This document shows positions 8,826 through 16,605 of a DNA stretch of 47,501 nucleotides, one piece after another (within the stretch, counting starts at the first letter, position 1; each line of letters opens with the position of its first letter). A program made the translations under genes and the position numbers. The notes under the pieces were generated by a model that saw nothing but the letters and a program-made list of their open reading frames with translations, was not told the DNA's origin and made no database searches. The stretch is from positions 1-47,501 of the forward strand of contig CAIVKO010000105.1 in assembly GCA_903906515.1 (NCBI GenBank), written 5' to 3'. Source of the stretch: Akkermansiaceae bacterium. GTDB taxonomy: Bacteria > Verrucomicrobiota > Verrucomicrobiia > Verrucomicrobiales > Akkermansiaceae.

Positions 8826-9719
8826 ATGCGAACCAAATCATTAACCGCCCTTCTCGGCGCAGTGTTAAGTATTTCCACCATCCTGGCGGTCCGCGCACAA
8901 CCGCCCGCGCCGACGCAGACCGCCGCGTCTCTAACCATGCCCTTGTGGCCCACCGGCAAAATGCCTGGCAAGGGGCCCAAGGAGGGGGCGGTGGAACATG
9001 CCATGGCCTCGCGGGGTGACAACGTGACCCGCCTGACCGATATCACCGAGCCGTCGCTCACCGTGTTCAAAGCACCCGGCACCACCAAACCCACCCCGGC
9101 GGTGATCATCAGCCCCGGCGGTGCTTACGGCCTTTTGTGTTTCGATAAAGAAGGCACCGAGATTGCCGCCTGGCTGAATTCGATCGGCATCACCGGAATC
9201 GTCTTAAAATACCGGGTGCCGAATAATATGCAGGGTGCATTTCAGGACATTCAACGGGCCATCCGGTTGGTTAGGCAGAATGCCGGCGACTGGAAGATTG
9301 ATCCGAATCGGGTGGGGGTGATCGGTTTTTCGGCCGGTGGCCACCTCAGTGCCCGGTTAAGCACCAATTACGATCAGTCGACTTATGCACCCATTGATGC
9401 AGCAGATAATCAACTGCTGCGGCCCGACTTCACGATCTTGATGTATCCCGCCTATCTGTCGCAGGGCGGCGCGGGACTCTCCAAGGAAATGCGGGTGAAT
9501 GCCAAAACCCCGCCGACATTCATCGCCCACACCGAAGACGATAAATCATTTATTTCCGGTTCAAAACTATACCACGCTGCGCTGGATGCGGCCCAGGTTC
9601 CCAACGAGTTTTTATACCTTGCAACCGGTGGTCACGGTTTCGCCCTGCGCTCAAAAAGTGAAATCAATATATGGCCGCAAAAGTGCAAGGACTGGCTGAT
9701 TAAACAGAAAATCCTTTAG
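8826..9719 (+). CDS. Secreted BD-FAE-like alpha/beta-hydrolase (acetyl/feruloyl esterase type)
   Basis: Compact 297-residue esterase with a signal peptide ending near residue 24 (AVRAQ). Motifs in order: SPGGAYG oxyanion loop near residue 97, GFSAGG nucleophile elbow with S169, acid in the TEDDKSF segment (D238 or D239), and H270 in GGHGFAL. The layout matches bifunctional acetyl/feruloyl-esterase-like proteins (BD-FAE) that are common in plant-polysaccharide clusters. It is the last gene of the first run; the stop is followed by 220 bases without a convincing gene before the next start. A phenolic or acetyl ester substrate is inference from the family. ATG chosen because it gives a clean signal peptide; no strong ribosome binding site is visible. 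Confidence 0.85.
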   Translation: MRTKSLTALLGAVLSISTILAVRAQPPAPTQTAASLTMPLWPTGKMPGKGPKEGAVEHAMASRGDNVTRLTDITEPSLTVFKAPGTTKPTPAVIISPGGAYGLLCFDKEGTEIAAWLNSIGITGIVLKYRVPNNMQGAFQDIQRAIRLVRQNAGDWKIDPNRVGVIGFSAGGHLSARLSTNYDQSTYAPIDAADNQLLRPDFTILMYPAYLSQGGAGLSKEMRVNAKTPPTFIAHTEDDKSFISGSKLYHAALDAAQVPNEFLYLATGGHGFALRSKSEINIWPQKCKDWLIKQKIL

Positions 9720-9743
9720 AGTGCTCTTTGGCATAAATAATCC

Positions 9744-9766
9744 CATCCTATGAAATGAGGATAGGC
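9744..9766. repeat. 23-base repeat, copy 1 (hairpin-forming)
   Basis: The block starts with CATCCTATGAAATGAGG and ends GATAGGC. It matches the block at 40133-40155 at 22 of 23 positions, in the same orientation. ATCCT pairs with AGGAT to give a small stem with an 8-base loop, and CCTAT/ATAGG is a second inverted pair. It is 174 bases upstream of the gene at 9940. The rest of 9767-9939 shows only a short antisense open frame of no recognised family. Confidence 0.7.
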
Positions 9767-9939
9767 AGGCTCGGAGAAATGCGTCAGGATATATCGGTAT
9801 TGGCGCAACCCACTTTTTCCCGCCGTCCCGCCAATCCGCAGCTTTTCCTAATAAGTCATCACCTCGCAATCCGACACCCCGCTCTTAAAGACGATTTGTA
9901 GCTTTTTCGGCAATTTGACACGATACTGATCTTGAACCC

Positions 9940-12900
9940 ATGTCGCTGAAAGAATCTCAGTTTTCGCATCCCAAAGGCTTCGCACTGGTCGTCACGCTCT
10001 CGCTGATGATCTTGCTGACGGTCATCGCTGTCGGGATGCTGACGCTATCGAGCATCTCGCTGCGCGCGTCCACCCAAGGCCAGGCCATGGCCACCGCGCG
10101 CAGCAACGCCAAACTCGCTATGATGCTGGCTTTGGGCGAACTGCAAAAGAACGCTGGTCCCGATCAGCGCGTCACCGCACGGGGAGATATTCTCGTCACC
10201 AACACCACCAACACCCATTGGACCGGCATCTGGAAAACCGGCACCAACCCGCTCGATGTCCTCAAAACCGGGGCGGACCCGCTGGATCCAGGGTCACAGC
10301 CGCAGCGGATCACCAGCCTCGGTGCCAGTGATGCCACTGACTCACAGAAAAGCACTAAGGCCGCCTGGCTGGTCTCGGGCACCACTCCCGACCCGCTGAC
10401 CTTCATCGGCACCACGACGGGTGCCAATCCCACCGCAGTGGTCCTGGCGAAGAAGCTCGGTAATGATTCAACAACCGTGATGGCACCACTCGTGCCTATG
10501 CAAACCGCCAACGCCGGTCGCGAAGCCTATGCCTACTGGATCTCTGACGAGGGCGTCAAAGCGAAGGTGAACATCAAGGATCCGACCCTTAAGAGCGACA
10601 CCCATCCGGTCGATCCCGTTACAGACCTGGCCAAAAATCAACTCCACTTCGCAGCGCCGCAGGCAATGGCGGCACACAAGATTCTCCCCGACACCCTGGC
10701 CACAGACTTTAGGCAATCCGCCAAAGTGGAGCAAGTTCTCACCCCCCAAACGCTGCCGCTGCTGCCGGAAGTCGCACCCGCCGGCTATGTGAGCAACCGT
10801 TACCTCGCCGACGTCACCACCTACAGTTACGGAGTGCTGGCGGATGTGCGCAACGGCGGCCTGCGCAAGGACCTCACCGCCGCCTTTGAGGACACCGGGG
10901 CCACCGCCGCAAAAAATTACGCCAAGCTCAATCCCAAAAGCACCGCGAATGTTTACACCACCAGTGTGGATGGGATTCCCGCGATCGCTCCGCCGAATCC
11001 GGCGTTTACCGGGCTGCGTTGGATGAACCTGTTTTACTACTATAACCTCTACAAGGCCACCCTGCCCACCGTCAGCAATATGGGCACAATGACTACCCCC
11101 ATCCAGGCGGTTCGCCCGGTCGGCATCGGCGACCCCAACTCGCGCCCCGCCGCCGTCTCGATGCATGCCTTGTGCTGGAGCTCATCCAACGCACCCATTT
11201 TTACCGCGCTCGCCCCGGTTTGCCTGGGGATGCGCTGGGACGTGGCGCTGTCCACCAGGAATACCGGGGCGGGCTATGTGCCGCGTTTGCATTATTACCC
11301 TCAGGTGGTGCTCTATAACCCCTACACCGTTGCCCTTAAAAGCAGCTATTTCAAATTTTCGCAGAATCTGTTAGCATTGTTTCTTAACAAGACATATTCA
11401 ATGAGTGATTTCGTGAATGTGAAAATCGGCAGCACGACTTATTTCGCCGCCATGAACCAGGCCTCGAAGGGTGCGTGGATTTTGCTTCAAACCAAGATCA
11501 ATGAATCCGGTGATTTCGCCCCGGGGGAGATTCGCGTCTATGGCCTGTCAGGGGCTACCAAACAAGACGTGCCCACCGTAGTTGGCGATTATTTGACCAA
11601 CAGCATCGCGACCGCCAGCGGGTTCCCATATTCAACGGCGGACAGCGGGCTGGCCTGCAAAGGCTATGACCCGGCCCTGTGCAACGTTACCGATATGTTA
11701 ACTAACATCGGTGGACCAGCGTCCGGGGGGACTTATGCCGAAATTCCTCCTCAACCAGATGGTCCGGTGACCGTCTCGCTGGCCCAATATGTCATGCAGG
11801 GCAATTATAATGGGCGAGCGTATCTTCCGCGCAAGATCTTTTGGCCCTGCATGGACAAGGCGGCGCAACTCGACGACGCGGATGTCAACAACGATAACCA
11901 GATCATCATGAACGGGGGGCAGCCTGGCTCGTATGATACCGGCTTTGACTCCGGCCCGGTAAAGCTGTCGGGAGGCAGGCCGTTCCCTCCCGAGACGCCC
12001 TGCCTCACCACGTTGTCCAATTTGGATATCGCCAACGGTCATCCGACGCTGCTGTGGAGCGTTTCGATCCGCACCAAGGGCTTGAAGGGAGAGACCTCCG
12101 GTTATACCAATTGTAAGGCGCATCTTCCGATCTTCATGGGCAATACCGAGGCGTTCAATGTGCAGAACGACAAGTTCTACTCGCAATACTGGAGCGAGTC
12201 GTATGTGCGCGATAGCAGCACCCAGTGGAAGCGCTACGATTTCACGGATCTTTTTGATATGAACTTGGGGCTTTCGCCTACCGGGTCATATAGAACCACG
12301 AGTTGGGGTAATCGGAGCACCGGGGTGGATGCCGTGGGAGCAGGTTCGGGTGCCTCCTCGGTGGTGTTATCCGATGTGCCGATCCAGCCGCTGGTTTCGC
12401 TCGGCCAGTTCATGCATCTTCGGCCATACTATGCGCAGAACAACGTCTCGCTTGGTTATGCGTATATGGGGTTTGGGACGATGTTTACAGGGGGCTCCTA
12501 CGCCAACCCCGGCGTGAAGCTGGAGACGACGGTTTACGATTCCGGCACGGACAACAGCTATCTAGTCGACTCTAGTTTCCTCTTTTGCGACCACAGCTTT
12601 CTGGCCAATCAGGCGCTGTTTGATACGTATTTTTTCTCCACGGTGCCCCCGGCCAGTCTGCCCCCGGCCAAATCAAGCGCTCCTAATGCTCCCGATCCGC
12701 TGGCACCGGTGCGCGCTTCGGTTTATCCCGCCAATTGGGTGGCCTTCAACGCCGCCAATCCGGCAGGTGGTTCATTGAAGGACACCAGCATCCCATTTCT
12801 TAATTCACGGATGGTTCCGTATTCTGCCAACGGGATTGCTCCGGTAATGGCCGACTTGCGCGACATGGATAAAGCGGCCACCAACCTGCTGCTCAACGGG

Positions 12901-13713
12901 GCCTTTAACATCAACTCCACCTCGATCGACGCGTGGCGTACCCTGCTCTCCAGCTTGGCCGGCAACGACCTGAGCCTGTGGGATGCCAGCACTCAGGCGG
13001 CGGTCACCTTTCCGGCCGCCAAGCTGCTCAACCCGATCCCACGCTTCTGGACGGCCACCGGCAATGCCAAACTTAACTCCGCCTGGTGTGGAGTGCGTGC
13101 CTTGACCGACACTGAAGTTACCGAATTGGCCACCAAGATTGTGGCCCAGGTGAAACTTCGCGGACCATTCCTCTCCATGGCCGATTTCTTAAATCGTCGA
13201 CTCGGAACCAACGCCAGTGCTTTGACCCTGAGCGGGGCGCTGCAAGCGGCCATCGACACCACCTCGCCCGACATCAATGCCACCGCCAAGGCATCCGGTG
13301 AGCCGGTGAGTGTTCCCAATGTCAAGTTGCCCCACTCGGCCTCCCCGATTGCCGCGAACATGCAAGACTCCAATCTTAAGCCGTGGAATACCGCCGCTGG
13401 CATCCCGGGTTATTTGATGCAACAAGACCTGGTGCAGGCGTTTTCCCCGGTAATGGCGGCGCGCTCCGATACCTTTGTCATCCGCACCTACGGGGAGTCG
13501 ACCAACCCGGTGACCCACAAGGTGGAGGCCAAGGCTTACGCCGAAGCGGTGGTCCAGCGCGTGCCCGACTATCTGGATCTAACCGATAGTGCGACCAGCG
13601 CGCTGGGTGCGGCGACGCCGCTCGCCAGTCTTACGAGCGGTTCGATTAATCAAAAATTCGGCCGCCGTTTTGAAATCGTTTCCTTTCGCTGGCTTTCGCC
13701 CCGTGACCTCTAA
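9940..13713 (+). CDS. Verru_Chthon cassette protein A-type, PilX/GspK-like large minor pseudopilin
   Basis: The N-terminus KGFALVVTLSLMILLTVIAV (residues 12-31) is a type IV prepilin-like signal: predicted cleavage after G13, F14 as first mature residue, and no glutamate at mature position 5, as in GspK and PilX proteins. The following helix is polar (RASTQGQAMATARSNAKLAM). The remaining 1200 residues are a large mostly beta and helical ectodomain; the ADFLNRRLG segment near 1083-1091 recalls the helical repeats of GspK. Length and architecture match the protein A family described from Verrucomicrobium and Chthoniobacter gene cassettes. The usual B, C and D partners are not in the window. Inferred role: tip or minor component of a pseudopilus or type II-like secretion structure. 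It is co-directional with a small secreted protein 9 bases downstream. It interrupts two runs of hydrolase genes. Confidence 0.78.
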   Translation: MSLKESQFSHPKGFALVVTLSLMILLTVIAVGMLTLSSISLRASTQGQAMATARSNAKLAMMLALGELQKNAGPDQRVTARGDILVTNTTNTHWTGIWKTGTNPLDVLKTGADPLDPGSQPQRITSLGASDATDSQKSTKAAWLVSGTTPDPLTFIGTTTGANPTAVVLAKKLGNDSTTVMAPLVPMQTANAGREAYAYWISDEGVKAKVNIKDPTLKSDTHPVDPVTDLAKNQLHFAAPQAMAAHKILPDTLATDFRQSAKVEQVLTPQTLPLLPEVAPAGYVSNRYLADVTTYSYGVLADVRNGGLRKDLTAAFEDTGATAAKNYAKLNPKSTANVYTTSVDGIPAIAPPNPAFTGLRWMNLFYYYNLYKATLPTVSNMGTMTTPIQAVRPVGIGDPNSRPAAVSMHALCWSSSNAPIFTALAPVCLGMRWDVALSTRNTGAGYVPRLHYYPQVVLYNPYTVALKSSYFKFSQNLLALFLNKTYSMSDFVNVKIGSTTYFAAMNQASKGAWILLQTKINESGDFAPGEIRVYGLSGATKQDVPTVVGDYLTNSIATASGFPYSTADSGLACKGYDPALCNVTDMLTNIGGPASGGTYAEIPPQPDGPVTVSLAQYVMQGNYNGRAYLPRKIFWPCMDKAAQLDDADVNNDNQIIMNGGQPGSYDTGFDSGPVKLSGGRPFPPETPCLTTLSNLDIANGHPTLLWSVSIRTKGLKGETSGYTNCKAHLPIFMGNTEAFNVQNDKFYSQYWSESYVRDSSTQWKRYDFTDLFDMNLGLSPTGSYRTTSWGNRSTGVDAVGAGSGASSVVLSDVPIQPLVSLGQFMHLRPYYAQNNVSLGYAYMGFGTMFTGGSYANPGVKLETTVYDSGTDNSYLVDSSFLFCDHSFLANQALFDTYFFSTVPPASLPPAKSSAPNAPDPLAPVRASVYPANWVAFNAANPAGGSLKDTSIPFLNSRMVPYSANGIAPVMADLRDMDKAATNLLLNGAFNINSTSIDAWRTLLSSLAGNDLSLWDASTQAAVTFPAAKLLNPIPRFWTATGNAKLNSAWCGVRALTDTEVTELATKIVAQVKLRGPFLSMADFLNRRLGTNASALTLSGALQAAIDTTSPDINATAKASGEPVSVPNVKLPHSASPIAANMQDSNLKPWNTAAGIPGYLMQQDLVQAFSPVMAARSDTFVIRTYGESTNPVTHKVEAKAYAEAVVQRVPDYLDLTDSATSALGAATPLASLTSGSINQKFGRRFEIVSFRWLSPRDL

Positions 13714-13722
13714 TTCATCATT

Positions 13723-14421
13723 ATGAACTCTATCCGAACCAAATGTCTGTGTGTGTTCTTCTGTGGCTTGCTCGGCACGCTTCACGCGGCCGAGCCCTCA
13801 GGGCATGTGTCCTTTCGGACTCTGGGCGTGGATGTCTTGGCTGACGACATTTACTACACCTCTGGCGGAAAAGACACCCTGGTGACGGTTAACCCGCAGT
13901 GCCGCTCGCCTTACTACCCATATACGGGCACCCTTGCCAAACTGGTTTTTTTCCGATGGATCGTCGGGCCCGACGGGGAAAAAATCCAGCAGCCGGTGGC
14001 GACGGCGAACGTGTCCGCTTTGGGCAAACGGCCGATCCTGATCTTCATCGCTGACCCACAGAACCCCGATGTCTATCGGGTGCTGGGGTTCGCAGATTCG
14101 GTCAAGGACGTGCCGCCGGGCGGCTATCGGTTTTTGAATTTAACCAAGCAGCGTGTCGGGGTGGTATTAGAGAAGGAGAAGCTGCTGATTCCCCCCACTG
14201 GCGAGGGCATCTTGGTGAGCAAACCCAGCGCCGGTGAGACCTCCTGCCAGGTGGTGGTTTACGGCAACATCGACCAGGTGCCAAGGGCGGTTTACAGCAG
14301 TATCTGGACCTGGAATGAGAAACGGCGGAGCATGGTCATTGTGGTGCCGGCCCCCTCGCGCTCGTCTGGCGTTGCCGTGCGTTGCCTGCCCGAAAACGTC
14401 AGCAATATCCCGGCCGAGTGA
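13723..14421 (+). CDS. Small secreted protein of unknown function, partner of the Verru_Chthon A protein
   Basis: 232 residues with a signal peptide of about 23 residues (LGTLHAAEP cleavage). The mature part is beta-rich: VSFRTLGVDVLADDIYYTS, then a YYPYTGTL segment and regularly spaced hydrophobic strands to the end. I recognise no catalytic motif and no named domain. The start is 9 bases after the stop of the pseudopilin-like gene, so the two are probably co-transcribed and may act together, for instance as a periplasmic or surface accessory protein. The frame of the next esterase is open back into this gene, but its true start is the ATG at 14456, after this stop. Confidence 0.7.
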   Translation: MNSIRTKCLCVFFCGLLGTLHAAEPSGHVSFRTLGVDVLADDIYYTSGGKDTLVTVNPQCRSPYYPYTGTLAKLVFFRWIVGPDGEKIQQPVATANVSALGKRPILIFIADPQNPDVYRVLGFADSVKDVPPGGYRFLNLTKQRVGVVLEKEKLLIPPTGEGILVSKPSAGETSCQVVVYGNIDQVPRAVYSSIWTWNEKRRSMVIVVPAPSRSSGVAVRCLPENVSNIPAE

Positions 14422-14455
14422 CCAACTCGCTACGAAAAATCCTCTAAATCAACAC

Positions 14456-16474
14456 ATGAAACTGAACGCTCCCGGTGCCGCAGTGGCTGCCATTCTCGCC
14501 ATAATTGGAACCACCCGCCTTGCTGCGGAAACCCTGCCAACGCTCATGGATAGCAAGGTCCCGCAGACCCTCGACGAATTATGGGGTGACTATGATCCCA
14601 GGAAAGAACCACTCGAAATCGAAGTCCTCAAGGAATGGGAGCAGGATGGCGTGGTCGCGCGGCTGGTTCGCTACCAAGTGGGCACGTTCAAAGGCACCGC
14701 CTCGAAGGTCGCCGCCATCTACTGCTTTCCCAAGGGCGGCACCAAGTTGCCAGGCCTGCTCCACTTGCACGGCGGCGGCCAGTCAGCCAGCCTCGACGGT
14801 CCCATGGCCGATGCCAAAAATGGCTATGCCAGCCTCTCGCTCAACTGGGGTGGTAACAAGATTCCTGTTCCGAAATCGATCACCGCCAGCGGAACATGGG
14901 ACGGCCCGCAGACCGACTGGGGCAAGCTCGACGCCACCCACCCGCCGCAACGCAACAAGGTCAACCATTTTCCCGGTGGTTTCACGCCGGACGACTTTAC
15001 GCTCGATGCCGTCGAGTCACCCCGTAATTCTAACTGGTTCATCGTCCTGATCGCCGCCCGCCGGGGGCTGACATTTTTGGAGCAACAACCCGAGGTCGAT
15101 CCGGCCCGGTTAGGCGTATACGGTCACTCAATGGGCGGTAAACTCACCACCAATCTGGCCGGCATCGACCGGCGCGTCAAAGCGGCTGTGCCGTCCTGCG
15201 GCGGTTGTGGCGAGATCGATGTCAGCCAGACCGACCTGCCCGGATGCATCAAAACCAGCGTCAATCCGCTCCAGCGCGCCTGCATTTCCGACAATGGCTA
15301 CATCCCGCGCATCACCTGTCCGGTTCTTTGGCTTTCGCCCACCAACGATTTTCATGCGACCATCGACCACATGGCGTGGAACTGGCGCAACGTGCCCGAC
15401 TCACAGCTACGGCTCAGCATCACACCCCATCGCAATCATATTCACGATGAAGCCCATGGTCTCACCAAGCACCTGTTTTTCGAGCAACATCTCAAGCATG
15501 CCTTCACCTTCCCGCAAACTCCGCAACTCACCTTGCTCACCAAGACCGCAGACGGCGTGCCGCTGCTCACCGTGACTCCCGACGAGTCGCGGCCGGTCAA
15601 GTCCGTGGATCTCTATTACTCGGTGGACCCGCATCCCACCACCCGCTTCTGGCGCGATGCCAGGGCCGTGAAAAAGGGCAAGCAATGGACTGCTCCCGCC
15701 CCGATCATGTCGTTAGAGCAACCGCTCTTTGCCTACGCCGACGTGACCTACGACACGCCGGAAACCTATCGGAAAATCGCCCATCCGCCTGGCTCCGGTA
15801 ATTCCGAGGTGTTTGCTATCAGTTCGCGCGTGCTTACCGCCTCACCCGCCAATTGGCAGTCCGCCGGCGTGCGTGCCACCGACCTGCCCGAGCGCATGAT
15901 TGATGCAGGGGACCGTGGTTGGCACGACTGGTATCTATCCAACTGGGGTCACCCGCCGCTCTGGGCTGCGATCACCGCCAAACTCAAAGATCCGAAATGG
16001 CGTGGCCCTAACGGTGGTAAGCTGGTCTTTGAAATCCGCTCGACCAGCGACAACACCCTTGCCGTCGTGATCAGCACCAATGCTTGGGGAATTTATGGCA
16101 ACAAGGTGCCCACCGGCGACTATGTGGCAGCCAAGGAATTGAAAGGTTCGCCCGATTGGCAGACCGTCACCGTGAGTCTCGAAGATCTCGTCACCAATGA
16201 CACCAAAATCACCACGTCGCTCGCCGATTGGCAGACCGTGACCGACCTGCGCATCAGTCCCACTTACCAAGGCGGACCCAAAGGCCGCGTCAACGTCGCG
16301 GGCAAAGCCTGGCAGGGCTCGCGCGAGATCCGCAACCTGCACTGGCAAGGTGGCCAATATGTCGCCGTGCAGCCCGTCGGCTCCACGCTCAGTGCCGAGG
16401 AACACCAGCGACAATTCAACGCCGCGATCAATAAATCCCTCGAACAGGAAAAGTTGGAGCGGAACCAAAAGTAG
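14456..16474 (+). CDS. Large secreted alpha/beta-hydrolase esterase, paralogue 2
   Basis: The second of three related esterases (672 residues from ATG 14456, chosen because it begins a good signal peptide ending near residue 22, TRLAAE; the open frame further upstream runs through the preceding gene). The N-terminal segment LDELWGDYDPRKEPLEIEVL is shared almost word for word with the copy at 16606. Catalytic motifs: LHGGGQ oxyanion loop near 105, GHSMGG with nucleophile S225, acid D298 (SPTNDF), and histidines in the HRNHIHDE segment. As in the other paralogues, a beta-rich middle region and a jelly-roll C-terminal region (PKWRGPNGGKLVFEIRS, then SPDWQTVTVSLEDL) follow. The NWFIVLIAARRGLTFLEQQP helix precedes the elbow. 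Expected to remove acyl groups from a polysaccharide outside the cytoplasm; the precise ester is unknown. Confidence 0.8.
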   Translation: MKLNAPGAAVAAILAIIGTTRLAAETLPTLMDSKVPQTLDELWGDYDPRKEPLEIEVLKEWEQDGVVARLVRYQVGTFKGTASKVAAIYCFPKGGTKLPGLLHLHGGGQSASLDGPMADAKNGYASLSLNWGGNKIPVPKSITASGTWDGPQTDWGKLDATHPPQRNKVNHFPGGFTPDDFTLDAVESPRNSNWFIVLIAARRGLTFLEQQPEVDPARLGVYGHSMGGKLTTNLAGIDRRVKAAVPSCGGCGEIDVSQTDLPGCIKTSVNPLQRACISDNGYIPRITCPVLWLSPTNDFHATIDHMAWNWRNVPDSQLRLSITPHRNHIHDEAHGLTKHLFFEQHLKHAFTFPQTPQLTLLTKTADGVPLLTVTPDESRPVKSVDLYYSVDPHPTTRFWRDARAVKKGKQWTAPAPIMSLEQPLFAYADVTYDTPETYRKIAHPPGSGNSEVFAISSRVLTASPANWQSAGVRATDLPERMIDAGDRGWHDWYLSNWGHPPLWAAITAKLKDPKWRGPNGGKLVFEIRSTSDNTLAVVISTNAWGIYGNKVPTGDYVAAKELKGSPDWQTVTVSLEDLVTNDTKITTSLADWQTVTDLRISPTYQGGPKGRVNVAGKAWQGSREIRNLHWQGGQYVAVQPVGSTLSAEEHQRQFNAAINKSLEQEKLERNQK

Positions 16475-16503
16475 TTCTTCTGATCCCATCTAACTACGAC
16501 AAC

Positions 16504-16587
16504 ATGAAACTACTGAAGCTTATTTTTCTGTTAGTCATTCTCGCGCTCACCTGCCTGCGGACTGGGGCAGCCGAGCCCTTACTCTAG
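16504..16587 (+). pseudogene. Orphan 27-residue signal-peptide ORF (relic or leader)
   Basis: ATG at 16504 opens a frame MKLLKLIFLLVILALTCLRT followed by GAAEPLL and a TAG stop. It is a complete Sec signal peptide with an AAE-type cleavage site and only four residues after it. It lies between two paralogous esterases, 29 bases after the first stop and 18 bases before the GTG of the next. The simplest reading is the 5' remnant of a deleted secreted-enzyme gene, or a signal-peptide module whose gene was replaced. A translated leader is the alternative. It is too short for routine gene calling. Confidence 0.55.
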
Positions 16588-16605
16588 CAAAAAATCAAAT
16601 ACCCC

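Noticed and set aside
9914-9919. TTGACA as a -35 promoter box for the gene at 9940
   Set aside because: A suitable -10 hexamer at 16-18 bases would fall on the start codon; the match is probably chance.
9848-9939. Antisense open frame ending VFKSGVSDCEVMTY, possible second gene relic next to a repeat copy
   Set aside because: It matches no family I recognise and its upstream part is only the reverse of the pseudopilin gene start; noted because a relic lies beside the other repeat copy too.
14234-14455. N-terminal extension of esterase paralogue 2
   Set aside because: The open frame runs inside the upstream gene and reads as low-quality Arg/Pro-rich sequence; the ATG at 14456 begins a normal signal peptide.
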